DNA of 56,593 nucleotides from Verrucomicrobiaceae bacterium. GTDB taxonomy: Bacteria > Verrucomicrobiota > Verrucomicrobiia > Verrucomicrobiales > Verrucomicrobiaceae. Below, piece by piece: positions 1-7,752 of this stretch. Location of the stretch: positions 1 through 56,593 of the forward strand of contig JAIXZA010000025.1 in assembly GCA_027489965.1 (NCBI GenBank), given 5' to 3'. A program made the translations under genes and the position numbers. The notes below the pieces were generated by a model. That model did no database searches. It saw nothing but the letters and a program-made list of their open reading frames with translations, and was not told the origin of the DNA. The number at the start of each line of letters is the position of its first letter. Within the stretch, counting starts at the first letter, position 1.

Positions 1-279
1 ACCGCTGCGCAAAAGGCCAGTGAGCTCACTGGCGCGGCTGAGGCGCGGTCGCAGCAAATCAAGATTGTGGCTGAACAAAAGGCCGCCGAACTAAAATCTG
101 GCTTTCAGGACAAGGCGGATGATTTCAAAGTCTATGCCGACGATGCCCTGGGGCAGGCCAAAGAGCAGTACGAGAAGTTTATGGGTGAGGCTGAGACCAT
201 GGCGCGTGAAAAACCACGTCAGGCTCTGCTGACGGCTTTTGGCGTGGGTTTGTTCGTCGGACTGCTTCTGCGTCGCTAG
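1..279 (+). CDS. DUF883/ElaB-YqjD-like membrane-anchored protein (5' partial)
   Basis: The frame is open from base 1, so the true start lies upstream. A GTG at 67 is possible, but the reading frame before it (Ala/Glu/Gln-rich) looks like the same protein. The visible part is an amphipathic, charged helical region followed by one hydrophobic C-terminal segment ending in GLFVGLLLRR. That is the typical layout of DUF883/ElaB-YqjD proteins, which are C-terminally anchored in the inner membrane; in E. coli YqjD and ElaB bind ribosomes in stationary phase. The next two genes resemble YqjE and YqjK, the E. coli partners of YqjD, which supports the family call. The function here is unproven. Confidence 0.72.
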   Translation, partial: TAAQKASELTGAAEARSQQIKIVAEQKAAELKSGFQDKADDFKVYADDALGQAKEQYEKFMGEAETMAREKPRQALLTAFGVGLFVGLLLRR

Positions 280-331
280 TTTCTTTTTGGGTGAAGTGGT
301 TCACCTCAGGCACCTTTAATTCATCGCACTC

Positions 332-715
332 ATGGAAACGGAAGTCTCCCGGCTCAAGGCCCTGCTTCGCGCTTTGGCTTTATATGCCGAAGCACGCGGT
401 CGGTTGCTGCAAATCGAGACTCAGGAGGCGGGTGTCAAATTCAGCAGCATTCTGGTGCTGGCGGCTATTTTGTCCGGCTTTCTATTGTGTGGATGGCTGA
501 TGGCGGTGCCGGCGGTGATCTGGATGATTGCTCAGAGTCAGGGATGGCCCTGGCATCTCGTGGCCCTGAGTGTGGCTGGGCTGCATTTGTTTTTTGCGTT
601 TATCGCCCTTCTCATGCTGCTTTCTCGGCTGCGCCGATTGAAGGTGTTTGAGGAGACCTTCAATCAATTTCAACGTGATCGCGAATGGCTGAGCGGAACT
701 CCACCCACAAAATGA
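332..715 (+). CDS. Holin-X/YqjE-like small membrane protein
   Basis: A 127-residue protein starting METEVSRLKALLRALALYAE. It has an amphipathic N-terminal helix, two hydrophobic segments (about residues 37-65 and 72-97) and a charged C-terminus. This is the layout of the putative holin superfamily III/YqjE group (PF07332-like). It sits between a DUF883-like and a YqjK-like gene, the same order as E. coli yqjD-yqjE-yqjK. Its stop codon overlaps the next gene's ATG by 4 bp (ATGA at 712-715), which suggests translational coupling. The holin name is historical; nothing nearby is phage-like, so lysis activity is not implied. Confidence 0.7.
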   Translation: METEVSRLKALLRALALYAEARGRLLQIETQEAGVKFSSILVLAAILSGFLLCGWLMAVPAVIWMIAQSQGWPWHLVALSVAGLHLFFAFIALLMLLSRLRRLKVFEETFNQFQRDREWLSGTPPTK

Positions 716-1110
716 CGCCCAAGCAGTTGGCGCTTAAAGACTTGGAGGAAGCACGCTCTCTCCTCGGAGTCCACGTCCACCTTGCTAGTGAGGCCTGGAA
801 TCCGCGCGTTTTGGTCCAGCAGTCCATTCAAAAGCATGTCTGGGCCTGGGTTTCAGCAGCTGGAATCGGCGGGCTGATCCTCTGGCGAGTGCTGCTGCCT
901 TCGCCTCGCCGTAAGTTTGGGCGTGACATCTCTGACGCATCCGCTAAAAAAAGCGGGCTTATTGCGCTTTTAATGCAGCCCATGCTCGGCATGGCGCGGC
1001 AGGCGGCGTTGAAATACGGCTCTAGTTTCCTCCAAACCTACCTGCAAAACCATCTCTCCCGGCACGAGGGTCCACCCACCCCCGTGCGTGAACCTACCTC
1101 TCATGTCTGA
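712..1110 (+). CDS. YqjK-like single-pass membrane protein
   Basis: I chose the ATG at 712 because it overlaps the preceding stop as ATGA; an in-frame ATG at 685 would embed 31 bp in the upstream gene. The product is 132 residues. It begins MTPKQLALKDLEEARSLLGV, has one hydrophobic segment (about residues 41-57, WAWVSAAGIGGLILWRVLL), then a basic, soluble C-terminal half. The short length, the single TM and the position after YqjD/YqjE-like genes suggest a YqjK-type protein, but similarity by eye is weak. Its end overlaps the start of the downstream PilT-type ATPase by 8 bp, so the membrane trio and the ATPases probably share a transcript. Confidence 0.6.
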   Translation: MTPKQLALKDLEEARSLLGVHVHLASEAWNPRVLVQQSIQKHVWAWVSAAGIGGLILWRVLLPSPRRKFGRDISDASAKKSGLIALLMQPMLGMARQAALKYGSSFLQTYLQNHLSRHEGPPTPVREPTSHV

Positions 1111-2203
1111 AGAAGCTGCCCCCCAAGATATCGTGCCCGTGCTGGGCTCCGTCGATGATTACCTGCGTTTTTGCGCTCAGTACGACGCCTCTGATTTACA
1201 CCTGGCCACTGGCAGTCAGCCTGTCTGGCGTCGCTTCGGGAATCTAGGCCCCATTTGGAACAATGCGGCAGTGCTGACGCCCGATGATACCCGCCGACTG
1301 GCCCATGCGTTCCTGGATGAGGCTCAGATCAAGCGCCTGGAAGAGCGCGGTGACGTGGATTTTGCGTACTCACCCGACTTTGGTCGTTTCCGTGCGTCGG
1401 TAGTCCGTCAGCGTCTGGGCATTGATATCACCTTCCGTATCATCAGTACCCACACGCGCTCGATTGAGGAGCTGAACTTACCTGAAATGGTGCGCACGCT
1501 GATCCGCTATCAAAACGGACTGGTGCTCGTCACGGGTCCTGTGGGCTGTGGCAAGTCCACCACTCTGGCAGCCTTGGTGGATCAGATTAACAAAGAGCGT
1601 GAAGATCACATCATCACGCTGGAGGAGCCGATCGAGTACGTGCTGACGCCGAAAGGCTGCCACATCAATCAGCGTGAAGTCGGCACCCACACAGCGTCCT
1701 TTGCGGCGGCTCTGCGTGGTGCTCTGCGTGAAGACCCAGACATCATCATGGTCGGTGAAATGCGTGACCTTGAAACCATCTCTCTGGCCATCACGGCGGC
1801 GGAAACGGGTCACTTAGTTCTGGGGACGCTGCATACCGGAAACTCGGCGAGAACGCTCGATCGTGTGCTGGACGTGTTCCCGCCCGATCAGCGCGATCAG
1901 ATTCGCATCATGGTGTCTGAGTCTCTGCGCGGCATTATTTCTCAGCAGCTCATCCCGAAAACGGATGGCAATGGTCGCGTGATGGCGCTGGAGCTTCTCG
2001 TGAACACGCCTGCAGTAGCGGCCTGTATTCGTGATGGCAAAACCTTCATGTTAAACGGTGTCATGCAGACGGGTAAGAATGTCGGCATGATCACCATGGA
2101 TGACTCTCTGCGCGCTCTTTATACCAAGGGTGATATCAGCCGCGAGGAATGTGAGTCCCGAGCCGAGGACAAACAGCAGATGAAACTCTTCTTCAAGAGC
2201 TAG
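1103..2203 (+). CDS. PilT/PilU-type twitching ATPase, first paralogue
   Basis: A 366-residue member of the type IV pilus retraction ATPase family, cytoplasmic hexamers that disassemble pili using ATP. Visible motifs are a Walker A GPVGCGKST at about residues 144-152, an Asp box (LEEPIEYVL), a Walker B region DPDIIMVGEMRDLETI and a His box (LGTLHTGNSARTLDR). The Walker A has Val-Gly-Cys where the paralogue has Thr-Gly-Ser, still compatible with nucleotide binding. The C-terminus lacks a clear AIRNLIRE motif. I chose ATG 1103; a GTG at 1088 would extend it by five residues. It overlaps the membrane-protein gene upstream and lies 61 bp before a second PilT-like gene. The tandem arrangement recalls pilT-pilU, and the divergent P-loop makes this the more PilU-like copy, but that assignment is inference. 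Confidence 0.87.
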   Translation: MSEEAAPQDIVPVLGSVDDYLRFCAQYDASDLHLATGSQPVWRRFGNLGPIWNNAAVLTPDDTRRLAHAFLDEAQIKRLEERGDVDFAYSPDFGRFRASVVRQRLGIDITFRIISTHTRSIEELNLPEMVRTLIRYQNGLVLVTGPVGCGKSTTLAALVDQINKEREDHIITLEEPIEYVLTPKGCHINQREVGTHTASFAAALRGALREDPDIIMVGEMRDLETISLAITAAETGHLVLGTLHTGNSARTLDRVLDVFPPDQRDQIRIMVSESLRGIISQQLIPKTDGNGRVMALELLVNTPAVAACIRDGKTFMLNGVMQTGKNVGMITMDDSLRALYTKGDISREECESRAEDKQQMKLFFKS

Positions 2204-2264
2204 CCCATAGTGGCCCCAGCCCTGCCTTCATCCTTTCTTTTTCACCCTTCTTCCTTTTCCCTCC

Positions 2265-3371
2265 ATGCCAGTCATTGATCAATTGTTTCACACGCTCATT
2301 GAAATGGGCGGCTCCGACCTTCATCTCAGCGAAGGCCAACCTCCGAAAGTGCGCGTGCACGGCGGTATTCATCCCATCGGCCAGGACATCCTCACGCGTG
2401 AGACGATGGGCACGATGATGCAGGAAATCTGCACGCCAAATAGCTGGCAGCGTTACCTCGAAAAAGGTGACCTGGACTTTGCTTATGAGATGGATGTCGA
2501 CCACCGTTTCCGCTGCAACTACCTGAAGCAGCAGCACGGTTACGCCTGCGTTTTCCGTATCATTCCGACCAAGATTGCTAGCTTGGAACAGCTCGGCATT
2601 CCTGCCGTGGTCAAAGAATTTGGCCATCTGCGCAGCGGACTCGTTCTGGTGACAGGCCCGACCGGTTCAGGGAAGTCCACGACGCTTGCAGCCTTGCTGG
2701 ATTACATCAATACCAACTTCAGCCGTCACATCATCACGGTCGAGGAGCCGATCGAGTTCGTGCATCGCAACAAGAAAAGCATCATCACCCAGCGTGAGGT
2801 GCCGATCCAGACACCGACCTTCGCCGACGGTCTCCGCGCGGCGCTTCGTCAGGATGCCGATATCGTACTCGTGGGGGAAATGCGTGACCTTGAGACCATC
2901 TCGTTGGCTCTCACAGCTGCTGAAACGGGCCTGCTCGTGTTCGGTACTTTGCATACCAACAATGCGCGTAAAACCGTGGACCGTATCATTGACGTTTTCC
3001 CAGCTGATCAGCAAAGTCAGGTGCGCACCATGCTTGCGGCTTCCCTCAAAGGCGTGGTGGCTCAGTTGCTCATGAAAAAGGCGGATGGCAAAGGCCGTGC
3101 GGCGGTGAATGAGATCCTCGTGGCGACACCGGCCGTGGCTTCCATCATCCGTGAAGGTGCTACCCAGAAGCTCTACGACGTTATCATTGGTGGTAAGGCT
3201 CAAGGCATGCAGTTCATGGATGAAGCTATCTGGCAGAAGCTCCGTGACGGTTATATTACTCCGATGGAAGCCTACATGAAGTCCATCGACAAAGCCCGCT
3301 TCAAAGCCTTCCTCCCGCCTGAGGAGCAGGCTCTGGCCAATGCGGGTGGAGGTGAAGAAAAGAAGAAGTAG
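2265..3371 (+). CDS. pilT: PilT-type twitching motility ATPase, second paralogue
   Basis: A 368-residue retraction ATPase homologue. The canonical Walker A GPTGSGKST is at about residues 130-138. It is followed by EEPIEFVHRNKKSIITQREV (Asp box), DADIVLVGEMRDLETI (Walker B) and LLVFGTLHTNNARKTVDR (His box). The C-terminal region contains PAVASIIREGATQKLYDVI, which corresponds to the conserved PilT AIRNLIRE-type region. The tail is Glu/Lys-rich (GGGEEKKK). The two paralogues share the whole domain layout and differ mainly in the P-loop and C-terminus. No other pilus genes are present in the window, so the rest of the machinery must be encoded elsewhere. Confidence 0.88.
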   Translation: MPVIDQLFHTLIEMGGSDLHLSEGQPPKVRVHGGIHPIGQDILTRETMGTMMQEICTPNSWQRYLEKGDLDFAYEMDVDHRFRCNYLKQQHGYACVFRIIPTKIASLEQLGIPAVVKEFGHLRSGLVLVTGPTGSGKSTTLAALLDYINTNFSRHIITVEEPIEFVHRNKKSIITQREVPIQTPTFADGLRAALRQDADIVLVGEMRDLETISLALTAAETGLLVFGTLHTNNARKTVDRIIDVFPADQQSQVRTMLAASLKGVVAQLLMKKADGKGRAAVNEILVATPAVASIIREGATQKLYDVIIGGKAQGMQFMDEAIWQKLRDGYITPMEAYMKSIDKARFKAFLPPEEQALANAGGGEEKKK

Positions 3372-3387
3372 CGAATGTCGAAGCAGG

Positions 3388-3541
3388 AATGACGAATGAC
3401 GAAATACCCAATGACGAAATAATGACGAAGGTCTAATGACGAAAACGGTCAGCCGATCTGACTGGAATGGTCATGCGTAGCTTCTTTAGGTAGTCGGATT
3501 TTGGGCATTATTTCGTCATTCGGACTTTGTCATTCGTCATT
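3388..3541 (+). repeat. Nested inverted-repeat element built from AATGACGAA units
   Basis: The gap between pilT and the next gene holds five direct copies of AATGACGAA (3388, 3395, 3410, 3421, 3435) and, further right, two copies of its complement TTCGTCATT (3512, 3533). Two arms pair perfectly and are nested: 3410-3424 with 3506-3520 (15 bp), and 3388-3400 with 3529-3541 (13 bp). The transcript could fold into one long hairpin about 150 nt long. A fragment of the right arm, TTGTCATTCGTCAT, recurs at 6527-6540. This may be a REP/MITE-like mobile repeat, a transcription-ending structure, or both. Confidence 0.75.
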
Positions 3542-3549
3542 TTCCTCCC

Positions 3550-5289
3550 ATGACTTCTTTCGCTGCCATCCAACTCCTAGCCACCGCGCATCGGCGGATG
3601 CTCTGGCATCGTGTGGAGGAGATGCTGGAAAAGAATCGGCTGCTGGTGGCTACGATTGCTGGGTTTTTGGGGCTCTATTGCGTGGCCGCTTATGTGTTGG
3701 TTTCGCGTGGACTCGAGTTCATCAGCAAGACGCCTTTGTTTGGTCCACTGCTGACGGAACGGTTGGTCTATGTGCTGTTCTTTTTCTTTTTCGTGATGCT
3801 GATCATCTCGAACGCCACGATCACCGGAATGGGACTGTTTCGGCGAAAGGACATGGAGTGGCAGGTCGCTCTGCCTTTACCTTTCCGCAGTCTTGTTGTG
3901 TGGAAAACGCTCGAAGGCATGGCCTTGGCAAGCTGGGGGCTCTTGCTGCTCAGTGCGCCGATTCTCCTGGCTCTGGGGCAGCTTTATCATGGTGGGCTGA
4001 GCTTTTATCTTTTCAGCATTCCGGCGCTGCTTTGTCTTGTAACGATTGCTGCCAATTTTTCGACCTGGATGCTTCTGCTGCTTGTGCGCTACGCTCGGCG
4101 CTGGTGGTGGCGACCTGTGGCTGTGATCGCTGCGCTGATATTGGCTTCCGGCCTCATCCGCTTATGGTCGGTCACACCAGATGCCATCTCTGGTAGCGAC
4201 TTGGTGGCTAATTTGCAGGAAGTACTGAAGCATACCGAAATCTGCATGCATCCGCTCATGCCCAGTTCATGGGTCGCCGAGGTGCTCTTTGCCGGTGGCA
4301 AGGGCCTGGATGGTCAGGCTGGTTTTTATCTGCTGACTTTGTTGGCGAATGCTCTGTTTGCTCTTGTCGTCACCGTTCGGCTTGGCTCGGCCATGTTTTA
4401 TCCAGCCTGGAATCGGGTCATGTCTGCCGTACCGATGATGCAGGTGCAGGCCAGTGAAAAAGCCTGGTTCCGGCAACCGCAAGATAAGCGGAAGGGGCAG
4501 ACTTGGCGCTGGCTGCTGCGCTTGGATAGGGCTTCTCATGCAGTTCTGATCAAAGATGTGCGCACCTTTTTGCGTGAGCCAACTCAGTGGGGCCAATGTC
4601 TGCTGATCTTTGGCCTGCTGCTGATGTACACCTCCAATCTGAGGCGTTTGGGGTATGATCTGCAGAATCCCTTTTGGACACTCGTCATCAGTCATCTCAA
4701 TCTGTTGGTCTGCTGTTTGGCTCTTTCAACCCTGACAACGCGTTTTGTTTTTCCTCAATTCAGTATGGAAGGACAGAGATTATGGATACTGGGCCTGTCT
4801 CCACTTCCTCTAGTGAAGGTGCTCAGTCTCAAAATGCGGCTTATTGCAGGTGTTTTAGCGCTTTTGACGACTTTGCTTGTGGTCATGTCGAGCTTGTCTC
4901 TGGAGTTGCCCTTGTCACGTGCGGCCTTCTTTTGTGCCGCGGTGATCATGATGAGTTATGGCCTGACGGCCCTGGCTTTGGCGCTGGGGGCACTTTTACC
5001 GAACTTCCGTGAGCCCAATCCAGCACGCGTGATCTCTGGCTTTGGCGGCACTCTTTGCCTCATTGGCAGCTTCCTCTTCATCCTGGGAAGCTCAGCGGCC
5101 CTGGCTTTGCCGGATGCGGTAGCTTGGCGCGCTAATTTGCAAAAAATACCGCTCCAACCCTCTGAGATATGGCTTGGCCAAGTGGCTTCATTGGCTTTTG
5201 TCGCTCTGCTAACTCTGGTTTTTGGAGGGATTCCTTGGGTAATGGCAAAAAAGAAGACGAAAAATCTGGATTATTTAAAAGAACTGTAA
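3550..5289 (+). CDS. 12-TM permease-like membrane protein (ABC-2 exporter-like)
   Basis: A 579-residue protein with about twelve hydrophobic segments arranged in two halves of six, separated by a polar, Arg/Lys-rich stretch near residues 300-335. The half-and-half layout, the polar link and phrases such as WQVALPLPFRSLVVWKTLEG and FSMEGQRLWILGLSPLPLVKVL resemble permease subunits of ABC-2-type exporters. No ATPase gene is adjacent; the nearest ABC ATPase is at 35029-35811 and faces the other way. There is no clear signal peptide. The substrate is unknown. The repeat element lies immediately upstream, and a tail-anchored coiled-coil protein follows after 34 bp. Confidence 0.6.
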   Translation: MTSFAAIQLLATAHRRMLWHRVEEMLEKNRLLVATIAGFLGLYCVAAYVLVSRGLEFISKTPLFGPLLTERLVYVLFFFFFVMLIISNATITGMGLFRRKDMEWQVALPLPFRSLVVWKTLEGMALASWGLLLLSAPILLALGQLYHGGLSFYLFSIPALLCLVTIAANFSTWMLLLLVRYARRWWWRPVAVIAALILASGLIRLWSVTPDAISGSDLVANLQEVLKHTEICMHPLMPSSWVAEVLFAGGKGLDGQAGFYLLTLLANALFALVVTVRLGSAMFYPAWNRVMSAVPMMQVQASEKAWFRQPQDKRKGQTWRWLLRLDRASHAVLIKDVRTFLREPTQWGQCLLIFGLLLMYTSNLRRLGYDLQNPFWTLVISHLNLLVCCLALSTLTTRFVFPQFSMEGQRLWILGLSPLPLVKVLSLKMRLIAGVLALLTTLLVVMSSLSLELPLSRAAFFCAAVIMMSYGLTALALALGALLPNFREPNPARVISGFGGTLCLIGSFLFILGSSAALALPDAVAWRANLQKIPLQPSEIWLGQVASLAFVALLTLVFGGIPWVMAKKKTKNLDYLKEL

Positions 5290-5323
5290 TATCTCTATCG
5301 TTGAACTAATATTCACGATAGCT

Positions 5324-6031
5324 ATGGCCCGTAAAACTCCCGCAACTGTTACAACCGCCGCCACCGCAGAAGACAATGTCCTCCGCTTTGATGACGCTCC
5401 TGAATTCAATGTCGGCTATGAGGAGGAAACTCCCATGGAAGATATGGACCAGCAAGTCCGCGAAGCCCAGCACCGCCTAGCGGCCCTGCGTGCTCAGCAG
5501 GAAGAAGTGGAGCGCCAGAAGCTGATTCTGGAAAACCTGCGCCAAAAGCAGGATCGTTTTGTTTCCGGCAAAAAAGAAATCACCGAAAAACTGGATCGTG
5601 GCCTGCGCTCGATTGCGGATGATTTGGAAGATGCTCGCCGCCGTGTGGAAGATCTGGCGATCACTCAGCAAGATTTTCAGGAGCGTCTGGATGCGCTGAA
5701 AACCTTCCTGCCTGAGCGCTGGCAGCGCAGTCAGCTTGATCATGAGCTGGACCGCGCCCTCTGCTCACTGGATGAGGCCGAGACAAGCTACGAAAAAGGC
5801 GTGCGTCGTCTCATGGCCCATCGCCCAGCCGAAGCCGCGCAATCGCAAAATCACACCCAGCCGCAGACGGCTGCTGAAGCCGAGCAGGAGGAGGTAGCTG
5901 AAGCTGGCGCCGCCCTGTTTGCCTCGACCAAAGATGATCTCATGACCTGGGTGCGCCGTGGCTTTGCCTTCAACGCCGGGCTCATTGCCACTCTGATCGT
6001 GGTGCTCATTCTCGCCCGCTTAATGTTCTGA
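5324..6031 (+). CDS. Tail-anchored coiled-coil protein, unknown function
   Basis: A 235-residue protein of no recognised family. An acidic N-terminal segment (residues 20-45) is followed by a long predicted coiled coil, about residues 45-135, rich in Glu, Gln, Arg and Leu. An Ala/Glu/Gln-rich linker follows, then a single C-terminal hydrophobic helix (AGLIATLIVVLILARLMF) ending at the stop. This is a tail-anchor layout with the coiled coil most likely in the cytoplasm. A second, smaller tail-anchored protein follows 24 bp downstream, and both end before a strong terminator, so they look like an operon. The role is unknown; a scaffold or membrane-tethering function would fit the shape but is inference. 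Confidence 0.65.
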   Translation: MARKTPATVTTAATAEDNVLRFDDAPEFNVGYEEETPMEDMDQQVREAQHRLAALRAQQEEVERQKLILENLRQKQDRFVSGKKEITEKLDRGLRSIADDLEDARRRVEDLAITQQDFQERLDALKTFLPERWQRSQLDHELDRALCSLDEAETSYEKGVRRLMAHRPAEAAQSQNHTQPQTAAEAEQEEVAEAGAALFASTKDDLMTWVRRGFAFNAGLIATLIVVLILARLMF

Positions 6032-6055
6032 AACCCCTGATCGGTAGCTCCCGCT

Positions 6056-6436
6056 ATGAACAACAAGAAAGTCCGCTCCACACGCCCACGCTACGCCTCG
6101 GAATTGACCAAGCCTCTTGGCTCGCCAAAGCCGGCGCAGATTCGTCAGCTTCAGAAATCATCTCTTGAGCTGAAAGAAGAGATCTATCGTCTCGAATGCA
6201 CCATCGCGGCTGCCCCGGCTGCCATGCGCCGCCACCGATTGGCCACCATGGACACGCTGCCAGCACCTGAGCGCGCTTTTTCTCCAAGACGCCGCCTAAA
6301 TGCTCGACTCCCGCTCCAGCAGCAGCGTCTTCAGCGGAATCGCCGACTGGGTGTGCTGATTGAGCTCGTGATCGTCTTCACCACCCTGGCTGCGGCCTTG
6401 GGTTGGATGAATCAGTGGTTCCATTGGTGGAATTAA
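6056..6436 (+). CDS. Small basic tail-anchored protein, unknown function
   Basis: A 126-residue protein with a very basic N-terminal half (NNKKVRSTRPRYASELTKPL), a short helical segment around residues 28-50, an Arg-rich middle (RRRLNARLPLQQQRLQRNRR), and one C-terminal hydrophobic helix (VLIELVIVFTTLAAALGW) six to eight residues before the end. Its topology matches the gene just upstream, but its charge is opposite: basic here, acidic in the partner's N-terminus. That suggests, without proving it, that the two products bind each other. A rho-independent terminator begins 22 bp after the stop. I recognise no family. Confidence 0.58.
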   Translation: MNNKKVRSTRPRYASELTKPLGSPKPAQIRQLQKSSLELKEEIYRLECTIAAAPAAMRRHRLATMDTLPAPERAFSPRRRLNARLPLQQQRLQRNRRLGVLIELVIVFTTLAAALGWMNQWFHWWN

Positions 6437-6458
6437 TTCAGCGTTTCTTTTACATTTG

Positions 6459-6491
6459 CGGCCAAGACGAATGTTTCGTCTTGGCCGTTTT
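6459..6491 (+). terminator. Rho-independent terminator
   Basis: A perfect 13-bp stem (CGGCCAAGACGAA at 6459-6471 with its complement at 6475-6487) closes a three-base loop, TGT, and is followed by TTTT. It ends the 3550-6436 transcription unit. Confidence 0.85.
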
Positions 6492-6608
6492 GCTGTTATT
6501 CTCGTTTGTCATTCAGCAGGCCACTCTTGTCATTCGTCATAGACCCGCTAAGACTCTGGGCTGCCATGGCGTCTTAGCCATGCTATGCTATCTGATCCCT
6601 ACCTTCAC

Positions 6609-7742
6609 ATGACCGCCGCAACTGCCACGATCCCTATTGAACATACCGAAGAAATCAACTCGCGCATTTTAGCCGTGAGTGAAGACCGCGTGAAGGGCTT
6701 TCATGAGAAACCATTCCAATTCATCGCTGAAGAAAGTGGACTGCCGCTGGAGACCGTGGTGGAGCGCATCCGGGCCATGTTGGCTGGTGGTGTGATCCGC
6801 CGGGTACGTCAGACTTTGCTGGCCAATAAGCTGGCGGAAGGTGCGCTGGTGGCCTGGAAGGTGCCGAATGAGAAGCTGGATGCGGCTTTTGACTTCATGT
6901 TCAAAGAAGATCCGTTCAGTGGACATGTCGTGCTGCGTTCCACGGACCGTGAGGTCAGTGGCAGTGATTATCGTCTCTGGACGACGCTGAAGGTGCCGCA
7001 GGATAAAAACATGTCCGAACACGCCGACGTGCTGAAGCGTCTCACCGGAGCGGAAGAATATCTCCTGATGCCAGCTCATGGTATCTTTGCCCTCGGAGTC
7101 GGCCATGTGCGGCGGAAGACGATGGAGCCCGGGGACAAATACGATGAGCCAGCAAAGATGATGACCACAAACATCGCTGACTTGAACGAAGAAGAGTGGA
7201 ATGTGCTGCTACATCTCAAAGGAGAGCTGAGTGCAGAAGAGATCGGCCCTGAGCCATGGGCTGGGCGTGCAGCGGCAGCAGGCACGAGTTTGGAGCGTTT
7301 TTGCGAGGTCGCCAAGGGGCTGGATGCTAAGGGCGTGATCGGACGTCTCTCCACCTTCTTAGAGCACGTGAAGCCCAGCCAAACGGGTGTGCGTGTGACT
7401 CGATTCAACGGTCTGTTTCACTGGAAAGTCCCGGCTGGAATGCAGGAGCGTGCTGGGGGTGAAGTCGGTCGACATCCGATCATGACACACGCTTATTGGC
7501 GTGAAGGCGGGCCACGCTTTGGCAATGTGAACATCATGGGCGTGGTCCATGGCACCGACAAAGATCTCATCATGCAGCATAAGGCTGCCATTGATCGTCA
7601 TCTGGAAAGCGTCGGTATTCCTGTGGAATACACCAACGTCTTCTGGGGTGGTCGCAGTGAGATCAAGCCAAGTGAGATTAGCCCGATTGTTTTTAAAGAA
7701 TGGCATGCCAAGTGGGCAAACGTGGCTGGGCCGGTGATCTAA
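6609..7742 (+). CDS. Two-module AhbA/AhbB-like protein (siroheme decarboxylase/AsnC-type family)
   Basis: A 377-residue protein with two modules, each a winged helix followed by an Lrp/AsnC-type ferredoxin-like domain. Module 1 (about 1-165) contains FIAEESGLPLETVVERIRAM and GGVIRRVRQ. Module 2 (about 190-365) contains AKGVIGRLSTFLEH, GRHPIMTHAYWRE and FGNVNIMGVVHG. These match the pattern of AhbA/AhbB and NirD/L/G/H proteins, which decarboxylate siroheme to didecarboxysiroheme for heme d1 or alternative heme synthesis. Those proteins are usually about 150-170 residues each and act as heteromers; here both units are in one chain. Databases often label such proteins Lrp/AsnC regulators. ATG 6609 is preferred over 6585. 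No other ahb or nir genes are nearby, but cobA-hemD, which feeds siroheme synthesis, lies 6 kb away. The catalytic role is inferred. Confidence 0.62.
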   Translation: MTAATATIPIEHTEEINSRILAVSEDRVKGFHEKPFQFIAEESGLPLETVVERIRAMLAGGVIRRVRQTLLANKLAEGALVAWKVPNEKLDAAFDFMFKEDPFSGHVVLRSTDREVSGSDYRLWTTLKVPQDKNMSEHADVLKRLTGAEEYLLMPAHGIFALGVGHVRRKTMEPGDKYDEPAKMMTTNIADLNEEEWNVLLHLKGELSAEEIGPEPWAGRAAAAGTSLERFCEVAKGLDAKGVIGRLSTFLEHVKPSQTGVRVTRFNGLFHWKVPAGMQERAGGEVGRHPIMTHAYWREGGPRFGNVNIMGVVHGTDKDLIMQHKAAIDRHLESVGIPVEYTNVFWGGRSEIKPSEISPIVFKEWHAKWANVAGPVI

Positions 7743-7752
7743 GGATCTAGGC

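Noticed and set aside
3501..4196. Plus-strand ORF of 231 residues overlapping the permease start
   Set aside because: Cys/Ser/Arg-rich out-of-frame shadow of the hydrophobic protein in the 3550 frame.
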